Below are positions 34,490-46,957 of a DNA stretch of 64,000 nucleotides, one piece after another; the stretch's first letter is position 1, and the number at the start of each line of letters is the position of its first letter. The DNA is taken from contig WIUZ02000015.1 in the NCBI GenBank assembly GCA_015956445.1, positions 248,001-312,000 on the forward strand, given 5' to 3'. The notes below the pieces were generated by a model. The model saw only the letters and a program-made list of their open reading frames with translations, did not search any database and was not told the DNA's origin. Position numbers and translations under genes: made by a program. The DNA comes from Thelephora terrestris (lineage: Eukaryota; Basidiomycota; Agaricomycetes; Thelephorales; Thelephoraceae).

Positions 34490-34964
34490 CGTGGTTGCAA
34501 TCCTATGGGGGGGGGGGAGGGGTGGTTAGCCACGTTCGCAACTACGAACTTTGTAACCACTGGACACACCTTCCGGCGAAAGCAGTACCTTGCAACTTCT
34601 TTTTGACAGCGTAGAGGAGTTGAGTTATAGAGAAACTTCGCCCAGGGTAGGTTTCGCCACCGCCAACGGAAATGGACATCGTGGCAGGGGTTGGGAGGGA
34701 TGGGCTCGAACGAGGGAAGTCGGTGCCGGTGAGGTCTCAAGGGTTCTCAAAACATTCGAAGCGTACTTAGCTGGGTGGAAAACGCTCCGGATCGTTCCAA
34801 TTTTCCCACGTTTGCCTCCACCTCTTACCCATTCTTCCATCTACTTAATCTCCCACCAAGTGACTTCTGTCCGCTTCAGTACGTGATTGGGAGGGAGGGC
34901 CCATCAAACTTAAGATCAGCGGTCACGCTCGATACCACCCTTTCGCACCTCATCAAATACCACG
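34490..34964. other. intergenic between divergent F-box genes
   Basis: Contains a run of nine or more G near 34,507 and no gene. It separates two genes transcribed away from each other, so it should hold both promoters. Confidence 0.4.
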
Positions 34965-36127
34965 ATGTCCTTTTTCCTCCCTCAAGAGATCCTACATCTC
35001 ATCATTGACCACCTCCACGATGAACCGGAAACGCTCAGAACATGTTGTCTCGTCTCAACAGTGTTGGTCCAGCGCGCGCGAAGATACCTTTTTGCCAAGA
35101 TCGACTTCCGCCCCCCACATTCTCACCTCAGCCGGTGGGAGGAAACCTTTCCGGATCCCACGAGCTCTCCCGCCCATCACGCACGGACTCTATCCGTCAT
35201 TTACCCTACGCCCATAAACGGTGGAGATGCAGATGTGCTACGCACGTTTTGTGGCGTTGTACACTTCCGACTGGACACCAACTCGTGGCCGGATGCAAGG
35301 ATTTCCCTCCTACCGTTCCATGGCTTTTCCCCCGTCATCAGATCGCTCCACCTCAAATTCTCTCGCCTCCCAACTTCGGAGATTCTCAACTTCATTTGCT
35401 CTTTCCCCTCTGTGGAGGACCTGACGTTGGTTTCTCGTAGTGTCCGAAGCAGGGAAGTGGCATGGGATAGCCCTCCGACCTCACCTAGGTTTACCGGGTC
35501 CCTCGAGTTGGATCTGAGGGATGGCTTCCAGATAGTCATCAGTCGATTGTTAGATCTACCAAACGGCCTTCGCTTCAAGAGGCTCACAGTGCCATGGCTC
35601 GTACCGGAAGATGTCGCTTCGACGACGAGTTTGGTATCGAGGTGCTCTAACACTCTAGAATACCTCAGCATCACGAACTTCATCTTGGGTGTGTCTCCCT
35701 CGATACCTGTGCCTGAGCAGAACCTCACCTTCATTTAGGGGCGCCCCGAGCGTCCTCGATTGACCTCTCGAAAGCAACAAAACTCAGGGATGTGCTATTT
35801 CGGTGCACCGACTTGGATGTTCAATGGATTACTACGGCACTCCGAACCGCCAAATTTGAAAATATCCAACGTATCTCGCTAGACATACCCCGGGATGGAA
35901 TGTCCCATCCAGGATGGTCAGAACTTGACTCGTTGTTGGTCCGGTTCTGGACTTCACGCCCACGTCGGGTAGACGTCGTGTGTGACTCAGCGGATGGATC
36001 GGAGGGAGCGGTGGAGCACGTAGCAGGCTTGTTGCCGCAGATTACGGGGGGACCTGTTGGTCTGAACTTTGTCGAGCGTTCAAACTCCGACAAGTTTTCT
36101 CGAAATTTACCACGGGAGTTTATTTAG
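34965..36127 (+). CDS. F-box protein, basidiomycete family, copy B
   Basis: 370 residues, exactly the length of copy A. Exon 1 is 34965-35688 and exon 2 is 35739-36127, joined in phase 1 by a 50-base intron at the same place. The N-terminal motif is LPQEILHLIIDHLHDE, then LRTCCLVSTVLVQRARRYLF; SRWEETFPDPTSSPAHHARTLS follows in the same place as in A and C. It differs from A and C throughout, so it is an older paralog, and the pseudogene at 10.7 kb is about as close to it as to the others. No MBOAT gene lies beside it; the UGT gene at 37 kb is its neighbour. Confidence 0.85.
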
Positions 36128-36239
36128 AGGTATGGAAAGTCCTCATCACATACCTATTCCTATTACTAATGTGCGAACTTGATTTTCCACGCTCTCCCTG
36201 GATTTCTAGAATCTGATAATCAGTTTCCTCTTCGCTTAG

Positions 36240-36377
36240 GACGGTTTTCCGCTTGTTGTGAATACGAAGAACTTGATGCAACATACTGACCCGTCCCTTT
36301 TCAAAGAGCTGGTCGCCACTCCGGTGGGTACCAAATTCTTCGTCAAATCGTCAAGAGGGAAGGCTGCTGCCGCTTAG
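36240..36377 (+). other. coding-like fragment, possible last exon
   Basis: A frame opening after a TTCGCTTAG acceptor-like site and ending at a TAG. It includes DGFPLVVNTKNLMQHTDPSL and then VGTKFFVKSSRGKAAAA. The composition looks like protein, but no upstream exon or family was found. It may be a relic of a lost gene. Confidence 0.25.
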
Positions 36378-36506
36378 CGCAAACCTACAAGTTTCGCCTA
36401 AGGCGGTAATCTCGTCACCCAGACGGAGGTAAACAATGGGGAAAGACCGAGCGCCCGAAGCGTGCCAGGGCTACGCGGTTGGCACGAATTGAATGTTCTG
36501 ATCTAG

Positions 36507-36917
36507 GTTTCCTACGATTTTGAGTACGCTCTCCCGAACGGCCTTAGGGTTGGGAAACACGAGGTGCTCAGCATACCATCTGTACAGGAACGGGTTAGAT
36601 GTCTATACCTCACACAGGAAGTACTCTGTGCCATGTCGGCCTGTGATGTCTCGTTGATGGCTAATCAGGCAGAGGTTCTCAAGACACACACCCCTGAAGT
36701 TTTTGAACAGTATGCGCATCTCCTTGGTGTTCGGCCACAGCATGCGGCTCTAGACATCGATGCAACACATGCCGAACCTATCATTGAGAAACGTGGTCAA
36801 CTTTTAACTTCATTGAGATCAAAAAGAGATAAGGAAGTTGCGACCGCGCCACGCGGACAAGATCTGACGAATCCTGCTGTAATTCCCTCAGAGGTAACTT
36901 GGGAAGAAACAATCTAG
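36507..36917 (+). other. coding-like open frame, unidentified
   Basis: An open frame after an ATCTAG acceptor-like site: VSYDFEYALPNGLRVGKHEV, then an Ala/Glu-rich helical part, ending SEVTWEETI. There is no ATG at a sensible place and no known domain. Possibly an exon of a decayed gene together with the fragment at 36,240. Confidence 0.25.
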
Positions 36918-36998
36918 AGTGCGTTCCCGCAGATAGACATATCAAAATTAGTACTTAAGGTTCCACAACAGAAATTCTCTAGGGATCACATGTGTTCT

Positions 36999-38623
36999 CT
37001 ACTCGTTCGCGTTATCGATGATCTCCATCAACTTGTCCACCGCCTTACTTTTCCCCCCTGCCTTTCGACAGGCCTCTGCTGCAGCCTTCGCTCTAGTTCT
37101 GAATCCCTTTGACTCCTTCCCTGGCCGCACGAGTCTCGCTACCGCCGCTCCAAATTCGATTGCCTCGATTCCTGGCGCAACACTCCTGTTCCCGTATATA
37201 CCGATACCCCGGTATTCTGCTCGGGCGGCCATATCATACAAGTCAGTCCACTGCGGCAGGATAATCTGCGGCAACCCAGCACTGAAGAATAAAAGACACG
37301 TCAGTGGAAAGGAAAACGGGGGTAGTCGCCTGAATCACTCACAGGGCTCCTTCAAAGTACGAATTTGCCCCGCCATGGTGAACCCAGGCAACAACGTTCG
37401 GGTGCTTCATGATAGAAGCTGGGTCAGCTTCGAGCCAACTGACGATCTTGAACTTGTCCCTGTCCCTGGGGTCCTTCAAAGCCTCCGCAATCAGGTCCTC
37501 GAAGTCAGGTTTACCAGGGAGCTTCCAGAGGAACTGAGTGTTTGAATCGTGGCTCACTGCGCCGAGGAAACCCCCAAGGATAGCCTTAACTTGGGAGTCG
37601 GAGTAGTGGAAGAGGGTTCCCATGCACATCAGCACCGTCTCCCCTCTGTTCAGCCATGGAATCAGTTCCGGGTCCGCGACCTCCAAGGGGACTGAGTCCA
37701 AGACGATTGGGCCATAGAGACCGACGTAGTCAGGCACAACCAGAGGAAAGTCTACCTCGCGGACACCGGGACAGATGACGTGGGTTGCGCGGCTGGGACC
37801 AGTCTCTATTGGTAGCCGACCTGGAATACCACGAGCGTTGCGATACTTGATAACTCCGTTGGAGGCTGGTGACGTGAGTATCGTCCAAATGAGTGCAAAG
37901 GAAGCCATGAGATTTGAGGGGAAATCCTTCCATTTGACTGGGAATGATATTCCGCTTCCGGTGCTGATCAAAAGACAAAGGCATCGGTCAAGGAGTTCTC
38001 GATCGGATAGGAAGAAACAACGAACGTTGGGTAGTACCAAAGCCCTTTCATCCATGGTTGGTGCGACCTTGAGACATCAAGCGGAGTGTTGGGAGAGTTT
38101 GCTACGAATTTGCGGTTTAAAGAATAGCAAGCGTCGAATCCAGGATTCAAGAGGGTGTCGACGACCAGCAACTCTGGGTTTAGTTCTTCAATCAGCTTCT
38201 TGATGCTATTGAATATCCGCATGTATGCTGGAGGGAGGGTAACATCGTCAGATTCCATCCATATACAAAAAAAGAACAAAGCGCACACTCCCCGTCCCAT
38301 CCCACAATTGCGAGCCCTAGGTTGTCATAGCCCGCAAGATTCTTGGATGTTGGTGGATGTGGGAGGTCCCGCTCTGTGAGCCCCTGCGCCGCTAACGCTT
38401 CGAGCATATGCTTGCCATCCAGTGGGTGGAAGTGGAACTTCGGACTGACCCTTTCGACGCGCGATTTGAGGACTGGGAAGGAGGCGATGTGCACTTCGGT
38501 GCGTGAACGCGTAGAGGCCTCGAGGGCCAAGGCCAAGATAGTGTTCGCTTGCCCGCTTTCCGCGTTTGTGATAAACAGGATCTTCTTGGGCCGAGCCTCA
38601 GTGTTACCGCTGTTGGCGTCCAT
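36999..38623 (-). CDS. UDP-glycosyltransferase 1
   Basis: A 480-residue GT1-type UDP-glycosyltransferase that would add a sugar from UDP-sugar to a small lipophilic acceptor. Exons are 38623-38287, 38227-38026, 37963-37343 and 37281-36999; phases 1, 2 and 2 agree with UGT 2. The N-terminal acceptor domain starts KKILFITNAESGQANTILAL. The C-terminal donor domain has the signature-like HPNVVAWVHHGGANSYFEGAL, split by the last intron before AGLPQIILPQWTDLYDMA. The Asp-Gln pair usual at the end of this signature is replaced by DLYD, as in UGT 2. No signal peptide or membrane helix is seen, so it is probably cytosolic. UGT 2 at 51.6 kb is a clear paralog. Confidence 0.88.
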
Positions 38624-40178
38624 AACTGTGGTCTGAGTGGGATGGACTTGTCGACATCAAGAGCTAAATACAGGGGGGGGAGCTTCCTTCGGTCACGAAA
38701 ATATTGCGTCCCAAGTTCCGGGCAGAACATCATGGAGATAACGAGCCGGCTTCCATGAGTGCGCTGGCGCTTGAAACGGAGGAGATGCCGCGAAGCCGCT
38801 CTGAATCGTTCCCAGAGACAGGATAATGCTTCCGTCACTTGATCGACAATGGGCGGGGAAGATTTGCAACGCGTTCCTTTCTCCCCAGGGAGTTCCGAAA
38901 ATTACTAGTCAGATGGTTCGCTGGTGAACAGGAAGACAAAGGACTGGTTTAATGCGGGCGGTGGAATGGACTCTCCAGGCTATGAATTCCTCGCAAGTTC
39001 TCAGAATTTCCATGCGGCGTTCGACTGTTGGAGATTGAATGAATCAACCCGCGTGTTTTACAAGGAATCGAAGAGCCTCACCGGTGGTATCAAGGCGGCG
39101 GCCTCAGAGGCAAGCTCACAGAGTCTGAGGTGATGCTAGCATCAATCAAGCAAATGAAAGGCCGATTCTATGGAACCAGGGGTTTCGCGGACGGCGAACG
39201 GTTATTATCGCTGAACCGGCTGCCACAAACGTCGTTGTTGGTCGCCTGGAGTGATTTCTTAATCGGGGCATAGACGCTTTCGGCGTGGTCGACAGGGACT
39301 GAAGTACTGAGGTGCAGAGAAGATAAAATGACGAATCACTACCATGCCCATGATAACGGACTGAGTGGGTGCGCGGTTTATTGGTCTCGGCGGAGTGAGG
39401 CACGATCGAAGCAAAGAGAGCGTTGTCCTTTCCGGGCCGTTGCGAAGCGGAAGGCGATCCGGCACGTGTCCCGCTTTTTGTTTTTGATCATCATTCTGAA
39501 TCTCAGCCGCGCAATGACGCGGCGCATCGTTTCGCCAGCTGACTGCCGTCAGTCAACTTGCGAGAATGTGCCAACCCACCCATTCCTGAGTACCGAGCTT
39601 CCGTATACTCGTGCTGGACCAGCAGGTAGCTTAATATACCTCTTTCCTGCTTCACATCCGCCCACTGTATCGTTCTATCCCGCAGGAATATTCGTGCACC
39701 CCCTCTCTCATTCGGAGCGGACTCCGAGTCCTTGCACGGAAGGATGTTAAGCTCGGAGCCTCCCTGGACAACGAGTCAGCGTCACTCATTCCTGTCGAGT
39801 GCGACGGATGCTCAGTGCGGGTACGTTCCGCAGAGGTCACGAAGGGTACTATCATCGCATCGTCTACCTCAGCAATGTGGATTGTAGCGGCGCCCGCTTC
39901 GCCTTTTTAACTCCAGCCACGAGGCCCCCTCCCTCAGCTCCGTTCTGCCGAGATAGGGGAATGCATAGGATGGATATCTGCCATATCAGAACCTGCAATT
40001 TCATTCCCACGTGCCATGCCTTCCGGCAGTTCCTCCTCCCGTGGCTCAGCGTGGCTTTCATTAATTCCTCAATCTTATACAAAGTCTTCCCTCCGGTCGT
40101 TCGGGATTGGATCCCACGGTTCACTACTTTGTACTGGTGTCCGATCTATAACATGTAAGTACACAACTCAGACTAAAT
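38624..40178. other. intergenic, no gene seen
   Basis: Contains a TATTTAG-type box on the minus strand near 38,665, some 40 bases upstream of the UGT 1 ATG. The rest has only unsupported frames. Confidence 0.35.
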
Positions 40179-41532
40179 TTACACGTCTGCCCATAATTTC
40201 CATCTACCAAACAAGAACTGAGAAATGGTCCCCCTTTCGGTGGTATAGTACCCGGCGAGGCTGGCCTCGTCTATATATATCGGCAGCGTCCAACAGAACC
40301 ATAGAGTCACCCATAAATAACCTACAACCCTTGCGATTACTTCTGGCCAAGACCCGTTAGGATTCCCGGGGTCGAGTTTGCTTCCCCTTTGAAGCAGTAA
40401 GCGTTTTGAGATGAAGATGACAAAGTCTTCTAACGTGATGGCGACTGCTTGGAGGGGGAAGAATATGAACGAGCGGTATACTATCCGTCTCTCGTACATG
40501 AATTCTCCAGCGAAGTGGAATAGTCCTGAGAGGAAGAAGGCGATATAGAGTTGGGTGTACGATGATAGATTTGTGCCACGAGGGAACCCCAAAATCTTGT
40601 TCGCAACGAGTTTTCCCAACCCTGCGAGCATCTAAACCGGGAGGGGACCTTCAGAAAAACATTTGCAGGAGAATAGAGCGAGCGTTCGTACCGGTCGCAT
40701 CGTTTGATGCCACGTCCGTCTGATGAGGGTTTGATTAATGGCAGGGAAGACAAGAAATTCCCCAAGATACGTACCCCCAAAGCTTTCGAAGGGTGTATGC
40801 GTCTCTCCATCTCCCCCACATGTCTGGCCACAGGGTAGGACTCGAGCCAGCGAGACCAACGCACACCAAAGCCCAGAAGCTCTGGACAGTCTTGAAGGAG
40901 AGTGCAATCCAAAGGCCAAACCCTAGGACGTAAGGCGCGCGGCGCAAAAGTGGGAGTGCGGCGAGGTAGGTCTCAGGGCCATCGGTCGGGTCGTGCGCAC
41001 GAGTGTCGAATACTGGGTTTTGGACGAACATCAATTTGAAAAGGTCGAGGAGAACGACGTATGCGATGAATTTAAAAAAGGTCTTCCAGAGGAATGTCCT
41101 GCGCGAAGGCGGCGGGGGCGGCGGTAAGCAGTCTCGTGGTTCTTGAACCCAACCGACCATACGAACGCTGTGTTTGAGGTCGACCATCCACCATAACTTC
41201 TTCGTCAGGGTGAAATTTGACGGCAAGCGATTCCGACCGTCTGTGTCAGCCTTTGCATGCACCTCGTCACGAACACGCTTCCAATGGTCAGGGAAGGACC
41301 CTTCCGTAAACATGAGGTATGCAACGGATCCGAAGTGAAGCGAAATTCTCTGGCCCATGGTACATACCAGCTCAACTGGTTTTGTGGTTTCGGTTGTGAG
41401 GTAGATATGGGCCGCGAGGTATATCATGGCGACAAGGATGACAGCCCGGTAAGCACGGCGACGTGTTGGGAAGAAGACGAGGCAGTGAAGGACCTCGAAG
41501 AGAAGGAACTCAGCCCATAGATTCCGTCCCAT
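40179..41532 (-). CDS. wax-synthase-like MBOAT acyltransferase, copy c
   Basis: 412 residues in exons 41532-40775, micro-exon 40719-40692 and 40631-40179. Starts MGRNLWAEFLLFEVLHCLVF. It has the WVQEPRDCLP block, the proline run, DPTDGPETYLAA, SPTLWPDMWGRWRDAYTLRKLWG, RTWHQTMRP from the micro-exon and the histidine in GLFHFAGEF. At the first base of the micro-exon it has A where the others have G, which keeps glycine (GGA). It is divergent from copy d, with starts 658 bases apart, and each has its own TATA box. Confidence 0.87.
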
Positions 41533-41602
41533 GACTGAACTGCTGGCCGGGCTTGTAACGGAGGAGGGATATTAGAACACCTTGGTCAGCCTAGGGAATC
41601 AC

Positions 41603-41609
41603 TTTATAT
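41603..41609 (-). promoter_or_regulatory. TATA box of MBOAT copy c
   Basis: TATAAAG on the minus strand, 71 bases before the ATG at 41532. Confidence 0.5.
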
Positions 41610-42104
41610 GGTTGATACAGTGATAAGTTAGAACGTTTTCCACAAACGCGGGTTTTAATAGAAAAGTCGGTTACATTCATCACCTGCATAAATCCCGTCC
41701 TTCGTCTTCCTTCCCATGGGTCGACGGCAAACCCTCCAACCAGTAAGCCGATACATCCTGTTTGAGGGACATAGAGCGCACTGTGAATAATAAATCCTTG
41801 TTTGCCAACCGAGAAACGGAAGTGTTGACACGTCGGAAGATCGCCGATTGCCGAGGCCAGGAGTTTGTAACCAAAAAACACAGTGATCGGTCCGGACACC
41901 TCCGTGAACTTTGACCTCAATCATCAATGTCGATTGGGCCGCGGAAGAGGAACAGCCCAAAATCAAGTTGTGGCACAGCGGATTTTCCGTACGACGTGCT
42001 TCCCTACTTACCTCGTCAGGGGCTGAGAAGGGAAGCCCCGTGGGTGAAATTAAACAGGTGGAGCGGATAGTATGGAATGAGAAAGGCTGCGCGCGTCCCC
42101 GCGG

Positions 42105-42111
42105 TATAAAG
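42105..42111 (+). promoter_or_regulatory. TATA box of MBOAT copy d
   Basis: TATAAAG, 86 bases before the ATG at 42191, followed by a pyrimidine-rich stretch with TCTTGCGCTTCCTCC that is also found, in variant form, upstream of copies a and h. Confidence 0.5.
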
Positions 42112-42190
42112 TTCCTCTGGGCTTTCCCAGTACGCTCTTGCGCTTCCTCCGGACTTTTCCGCACTGACAGACTCCACCAACAGTTCTGTG

Positions 42191-43528
42191 ATGGAAAGAT
42201 CTTCCCTTGCCAAAATACTTCTCTTCGAGATCCTTCGCGTCATCGCCTTGTACCCAACGGGCAACCTCGTTTACCGGCTGGTCATCTATGCCGCCACTAC
42301 CTATGTTATGGCTGAGTTGTTTCTAACCCCAGATATCACCGACTTGGGTCCGACAGCCAACAGCCTGGGCAATCGGATCGCGGTCCATTTCGGGTTCATC
42401 ACCTACCTTCTGTTCGTTGAAGGATCCTTCCCTGATCACTGGAGACGCGTCCGTGACGAAGACCATGCGAAGGAGAGTTCAGATAACTTGCCCTCAAGGC
42501 TCCCCTTGATGAAAAAGCTTTGGTGGATGTTAGACATCGCATACAGTCTCCGTTTGGTTGGGTGGGTTCAAGAACCACGAGACTGTCTACCACCACACCC
42601 GCCCCCTTTGCGCCGAAGGTTCCTCTTGAAAACTTCCTTGAAACTCATCATGAACATCGTCCTCCTCGACATTCTCACCCTACTGACCGCTCAAAACCAT
42701 GCATTCGACTCTCGCTTGCACGATCCCACCGACGGCCCAGAGACGTATCTCGCCGCGGTCCCGCTCCTACACCGTGTACCTTACGTCCTTGGATATGCAT
42801 TTTCGATCGAAAGGGGGGCTGCAGCGTTCATGAACGTCGTACATTTGGTTTGTGTTGGCCTCGGTCGCTCGAGCCCTACACTGTGGCTGGACATTTGGGG
42901 GAGCTGGGGGGACGCATACACCGTTCGGAAACTTTGGGGGTGCGTGTTTTGAGAAAGCTTCCACTTTCCTAGCCATTAAAGAAACAGATCATAGGCGAAC
43001 ATGGCACCAAACGTTGAGACCGGTATGCGCGTTTGCTCCGTTTTTCGTAATTGGTACCCTGAGCATCTCTCGTTCGTCTAGATGGTCTCGGGGTTTGGTA
43101 AGCTCGTCGCGAACAAGTTGTTGAAGTTCCCCCGTGGTACCAATCGATCGTCTTACACCCAACTCTATATCGCGTTTTTCCTGTCGGCGATCCTCCACTT
43201 CGGCGGTGAATACATGTGCGAAAGGCGGATGGTGTATCGCTCTTTCAAATTCTTCCTCCTCCAAGCCGTCGCTATAACTTTCGAAGACTTCGTCATCTTC
43301 ATCGGGAAACGCCTCCTACTCCAGAGGGGGATCAAAATCGATCCAGGGAATTATCGCAATTCTTGGGCGGAAGTGATCTTGAGGGTTGCAGGTTATTTTT
43401 GGGTGGGCTTCTGGTTCTGTTTGACGTTGCCGATATGGTCGGACGAAGCAAGTGCCATTGGGTTGCATGTAAAAAACAGAGGGTCTATCGCCCAGTTTTT
43501 GGTGGATGCGGGGAAGTCGTGGACATGA
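42191..43528 (+). CDS. wax-synthase-like MBOAT acyltransferase, copy d
   Basis: 407 residues in exons 42191-42939, micro-exon 42995-43022 and 43082-43528. Starts MERSSLAKILLFEILRV; a GTG codon just before is not the start. The conserved blocks are WVQEPRDCLPPHPPP, DPTDGPETYLAA, SPTLWLDIWGSWGDAYTVRKLWG (Leu for Pro before Asp), the micro-exon RTWHQTLRP and the histidine in AILHFGGEY. It lies head to head with copy c and in tandem with copy e. Confidence 0.87.
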
Positions 43529-44369
43529 AGTAGCCACCGTACATCTGTGCACTTCGCCATACACATAGGCGTGTTATTTCGACAAACAACCCCGAGGATG
43601 GAAGAGGCATCCCCAGTTCTGCACATTAAATTCAGTTAAATTCGATTTAAATCATAAGTTCGTCCAGAAAACGATTGAATGGGTGACTGTCCATAAGACT
43701 CTACCTGCTGGGTTGTAAACATATTTTCTGAGCCGCTTAACAGAACTGTCAGGACCCCGACCACTCTGTAGGGGTAGGGTGAGGAATACCGCAAAACTCG
43801 GCAACTGGCACCCTCCTCCGACCGACGGATATAACGATGCAGTATCTAGAATTAAAGATAGTCACCGAATTGAATTGAAAATTTCAGCCCTGAAAACTGG
43901 CGCCTAACTGAAAGGGGGACATAGATCGACTTCGCCTCGGTCGCTGTAGTTCGCACGTGAAGTGTATGGCCTTCGACCGGGGCTTCGAGCCACCGGGTAG
44001 TGCTTCCCAAATGACTGGGAATGACGGCTGCTGCACACAATTTATGAAGCGAGGTGTCATGGAAGAACAACGTCGTGTGATGGAACAACGAACAATCCGG
44101 TAGGGTACCTACGAACTCGAAGCGCCTCTTCCTGGCCGGATTTCGTCAGCCCTGCCCGATCAGTTCGGGTTTTTCATAAATTCTGATCGATTCGGTGATC
44201 TGCGAACGACAATAGGCGCTCTTCCCTTTCCTCTTCTTGTGTGTGACGCAGTGTGACGTGCACTTATGGTGACGTGCACTCATGGTGACAGACTTATGGT
44301 TACGGGATATCACTCGTGCGCTCTTGCGTTCCTTCGTTCGCCTCAATAAACTTGGCCTGCAACCCAGCG
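43529..44369. other. intergenic, no gene seen
   Basis: Carries a short direct repeat near 44,255-44,290 (a GTGACGTGCACT or related unit, three times counting the imperfect GTGACAGACTT form) before copy e. No gene. Confidence 0.4.
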
Positions 44370-45709
44370 ATGGGACAATTTCCATGGACGACAGCCCTCC
44401 TCTTCGAGGCCCTTCGCATCACCATCTTATACCCAACGCGTCACCATGCTTTTCGAGTTGTGGCCTTCGCCGCCATGATCTACGTTGCAGTCCAAGTCTA
44501 CCTAACGATGGAGGCCTCTAGGGGCGCGTCATACACCATTGGCATTTCGACGGCGCTGCACCTCGGATTCACCACATACCTTCTGTGCGGCGAAGGATCC
44601 TTCCCTGATCATTGGAGGCGCGTTCGCGACCAAGCCCACGCAAAGAGTGATGCGGGTGGTTCGGAGAACCTGCCCTCGAATTTTAGCTTCATGAAGAAAC
44701 TCTGGTGGACGATCGACCTCGCGTACAGCGTTCGTATGATCGGTTGGGTCCAGGAACCACAAGACTTACCCACACATCCACCACCTTCGCGTCGAACGTT
44801 CCTGTGGAACACCTCCTTGAAATTCATTGTCAACTTGTTCCTCGTCCCTGACCTTACAACCTTGGTGATCGGTCAATCTCCGGCGTTCGACTCCCGCCTG
44901 CACGATCCCACCGACGGTCCCGAAACTTACCTCGCCGCGGTCCCGCTCCTGCGCCGTGTGCCTTACGTCGTGGCGTTTTTCATTTTCATGGGAAGCCTGA
45001 CGTGTGGCTGCCATAACCTCCTGGCTTTAGTGTGTGTTGGTCTTGGTGGCTCGAGTCCCACGTTGTGGCCAGACAATTGGGGGAGCTGGGGAGACGCGTA
45101 TACTATTCGCAGGTTTTGGCGGTACGTGATTTTGGGAAACCGTCGCTTCTTCAACTAACGACAAGAAACATGATAGGAAAACATGGCACCAACGGATGCG
45201 ACCGGTAAGAACCCGTTTGTCCGTTCTTCTGTACACGTTTTTCTAAAAATCTCGTATCGCTTTAGACCCTGGCGGGGTGGGGAGGATTCGTTGCAAACAA
45301 GATCTTCAAGTTCCCTCGGGGTTCCAACCGATCTTCCTACACCAAACTGTATGTTGGGTTTTTCCTGTTTGGGATTATCCACCTCTCCGGTGATTTCATG
45401 TGCGCGAGGCGGATGATATATGATCCCTGCAAATTTTTTCTCCTCCAGCCCATCGCCATCACTTTTGAAGACTTCGTTATTTATCTCGCAAAACGTTCAC
45501 CGCTCCTGGGGGGGATTGGACTTGGGAATCGGACAGGGGCGGTTGTGAGGGTTGCAGGTTATTGTTGGGTGATGCTGTGGCTCTGCTTGGCGTTGCCGGT
45601 ATTGACAGGCGAACAAAGCACCATCGGGTTCAATGACTTCGATAGAGGGCCTATCGCTCGATTTTTGTTCGATAAATGGAAGCAATACGCCGTGGACCGC
45701 CAGAGGTAG
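44370..45709 (+). CDS. wax-synthase-like MBOAT acyltransferase, copy e
   Basis: 407 residues in exons 44370-45121, micro-exon 45177-45204 and 45266-45709. It is the odd one of the group: the junction reads WRKTWHQRMRP, so the glycine before the motif is Arg and two further positions differ, although WHQ is kept. The second histidine is in GIIHLSGDF. The third exon begins TLAGWGGFVANK rather than with Met, and the loop after the RSPLL segment is shorter. The frame is intact. The start at 44370 (MGQFPWTTALLFEAL) aligns with the other copies. Confidence 0.85.
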
Positions 45710-46957
45710 GCGGTGAGCAATCGAGTTCAAACTTCAATGCCACGCCGATACCATCTGCGGGAACGCTTTCTTTCTTGCGTCGCTGGAACCGCCGCGTAGG
45801 GTTATCCCTCTCACGACCTCCGTTGTTCCGGTCCTCTGAGAGAGGAACAGCAAGACCCATCTGTGCGCTCTGTCTGCTGAGCCTCCCCAAAACGTGTGAG
45901 TCCTCGACCACCGAAGCAAATGCATAGATTATAGGTGGGATGGTGGCACTAAAGATCAATACCAACTGTAGCATGAGGCTACGCCGCGACCATAGTCCCC
46001 ACAGTCGGAAGGGAGAGGGATCACTGTTCCGCTTGGTTGGACGGCTCGACACACACGGAATTCTCTCATATGCCTGCCGTTGGAGGAGGGGAGGGTTTGG
46101 GTCCTGCGACTTCTGCCGGGCCATGTGCGTCTGAAGTGAGGGGGTCTTCCAGGACGTTGGTAGAGCGGCCAGAGGTCCTGGTCAAGGAGGGGCCATGGGA
46201 GCGCACCCCTGAACACGCAATTGTCCTCAGGGTGGGTGGGACTCTAATCAATGTCCACTGTCCGGGGTCCTTGATTCGGGTGATCGAACGAAAAACGCAG
46301 GGTGGGTGCGCTCCCGCCGCTCCCCCCTGTTCCTGGTCTTCCAAAACAGGAAGACCCGTTAATGAAAAGGTCCTTCCTTGAGTTGCAGAAGCCTCAGCTC
46401 GAAGACCGTGTTATCCACGCCATTCTTCTCGTCGTCCGTCTCTTCGCTCGTTCGAAGCGCTCGTTCAGTTCCAGGAAAAATCTTTCTTCGCCCATCATCT
46501 ATGCAGATATCTGTGGAGCTCGTGCTCATAGGCTGGAGCCGAACTCTCGTTCTTCAATTGCCTTCCCTTCCGCTACTTCCTTCCGAGACACCGGCGCAAA
46601 GGCAATCCGAGCAGCTGGAAAGGGAATCCTCTCGCCTCGGGTATTTGAAGCGGCATCGCAAACAGAAATTTGAGATCTTCCCGGCAAATGCCTTCGTGAA
46701 CCTCACGGGATGATCAGACGTTCGGTCTCGTGTGCTGCAGGCCTCCTGTAGGTTCCTCGCCAGCTCCCCTTCCCGCTCAATAATCGACGGGTTTGTTGAT
46801 CTAACCGGGTCCGGCCCTACGTCACGCTCATGGGGGGTAATGCGTCTCCGTTATCTCAGGGCTTCCCTGCACCGAAGCGTCAATCCTATACAGCATCCGC
46901 ATATAAGCTGTAATTCTTCTCGCCAACGAGGTAGAGTCCGCTCTTACCCTCGTCAAG
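45710..46957. other. intergenic, no gene seen
   Basis: Plus-strand frames around 46,037-46,713 look partly coding (EVRGSSRTLVERPEVLV, LRVGGTLINVHCPG) but have no motif or splice model. Possibly a relic. Confidence 0.3.
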
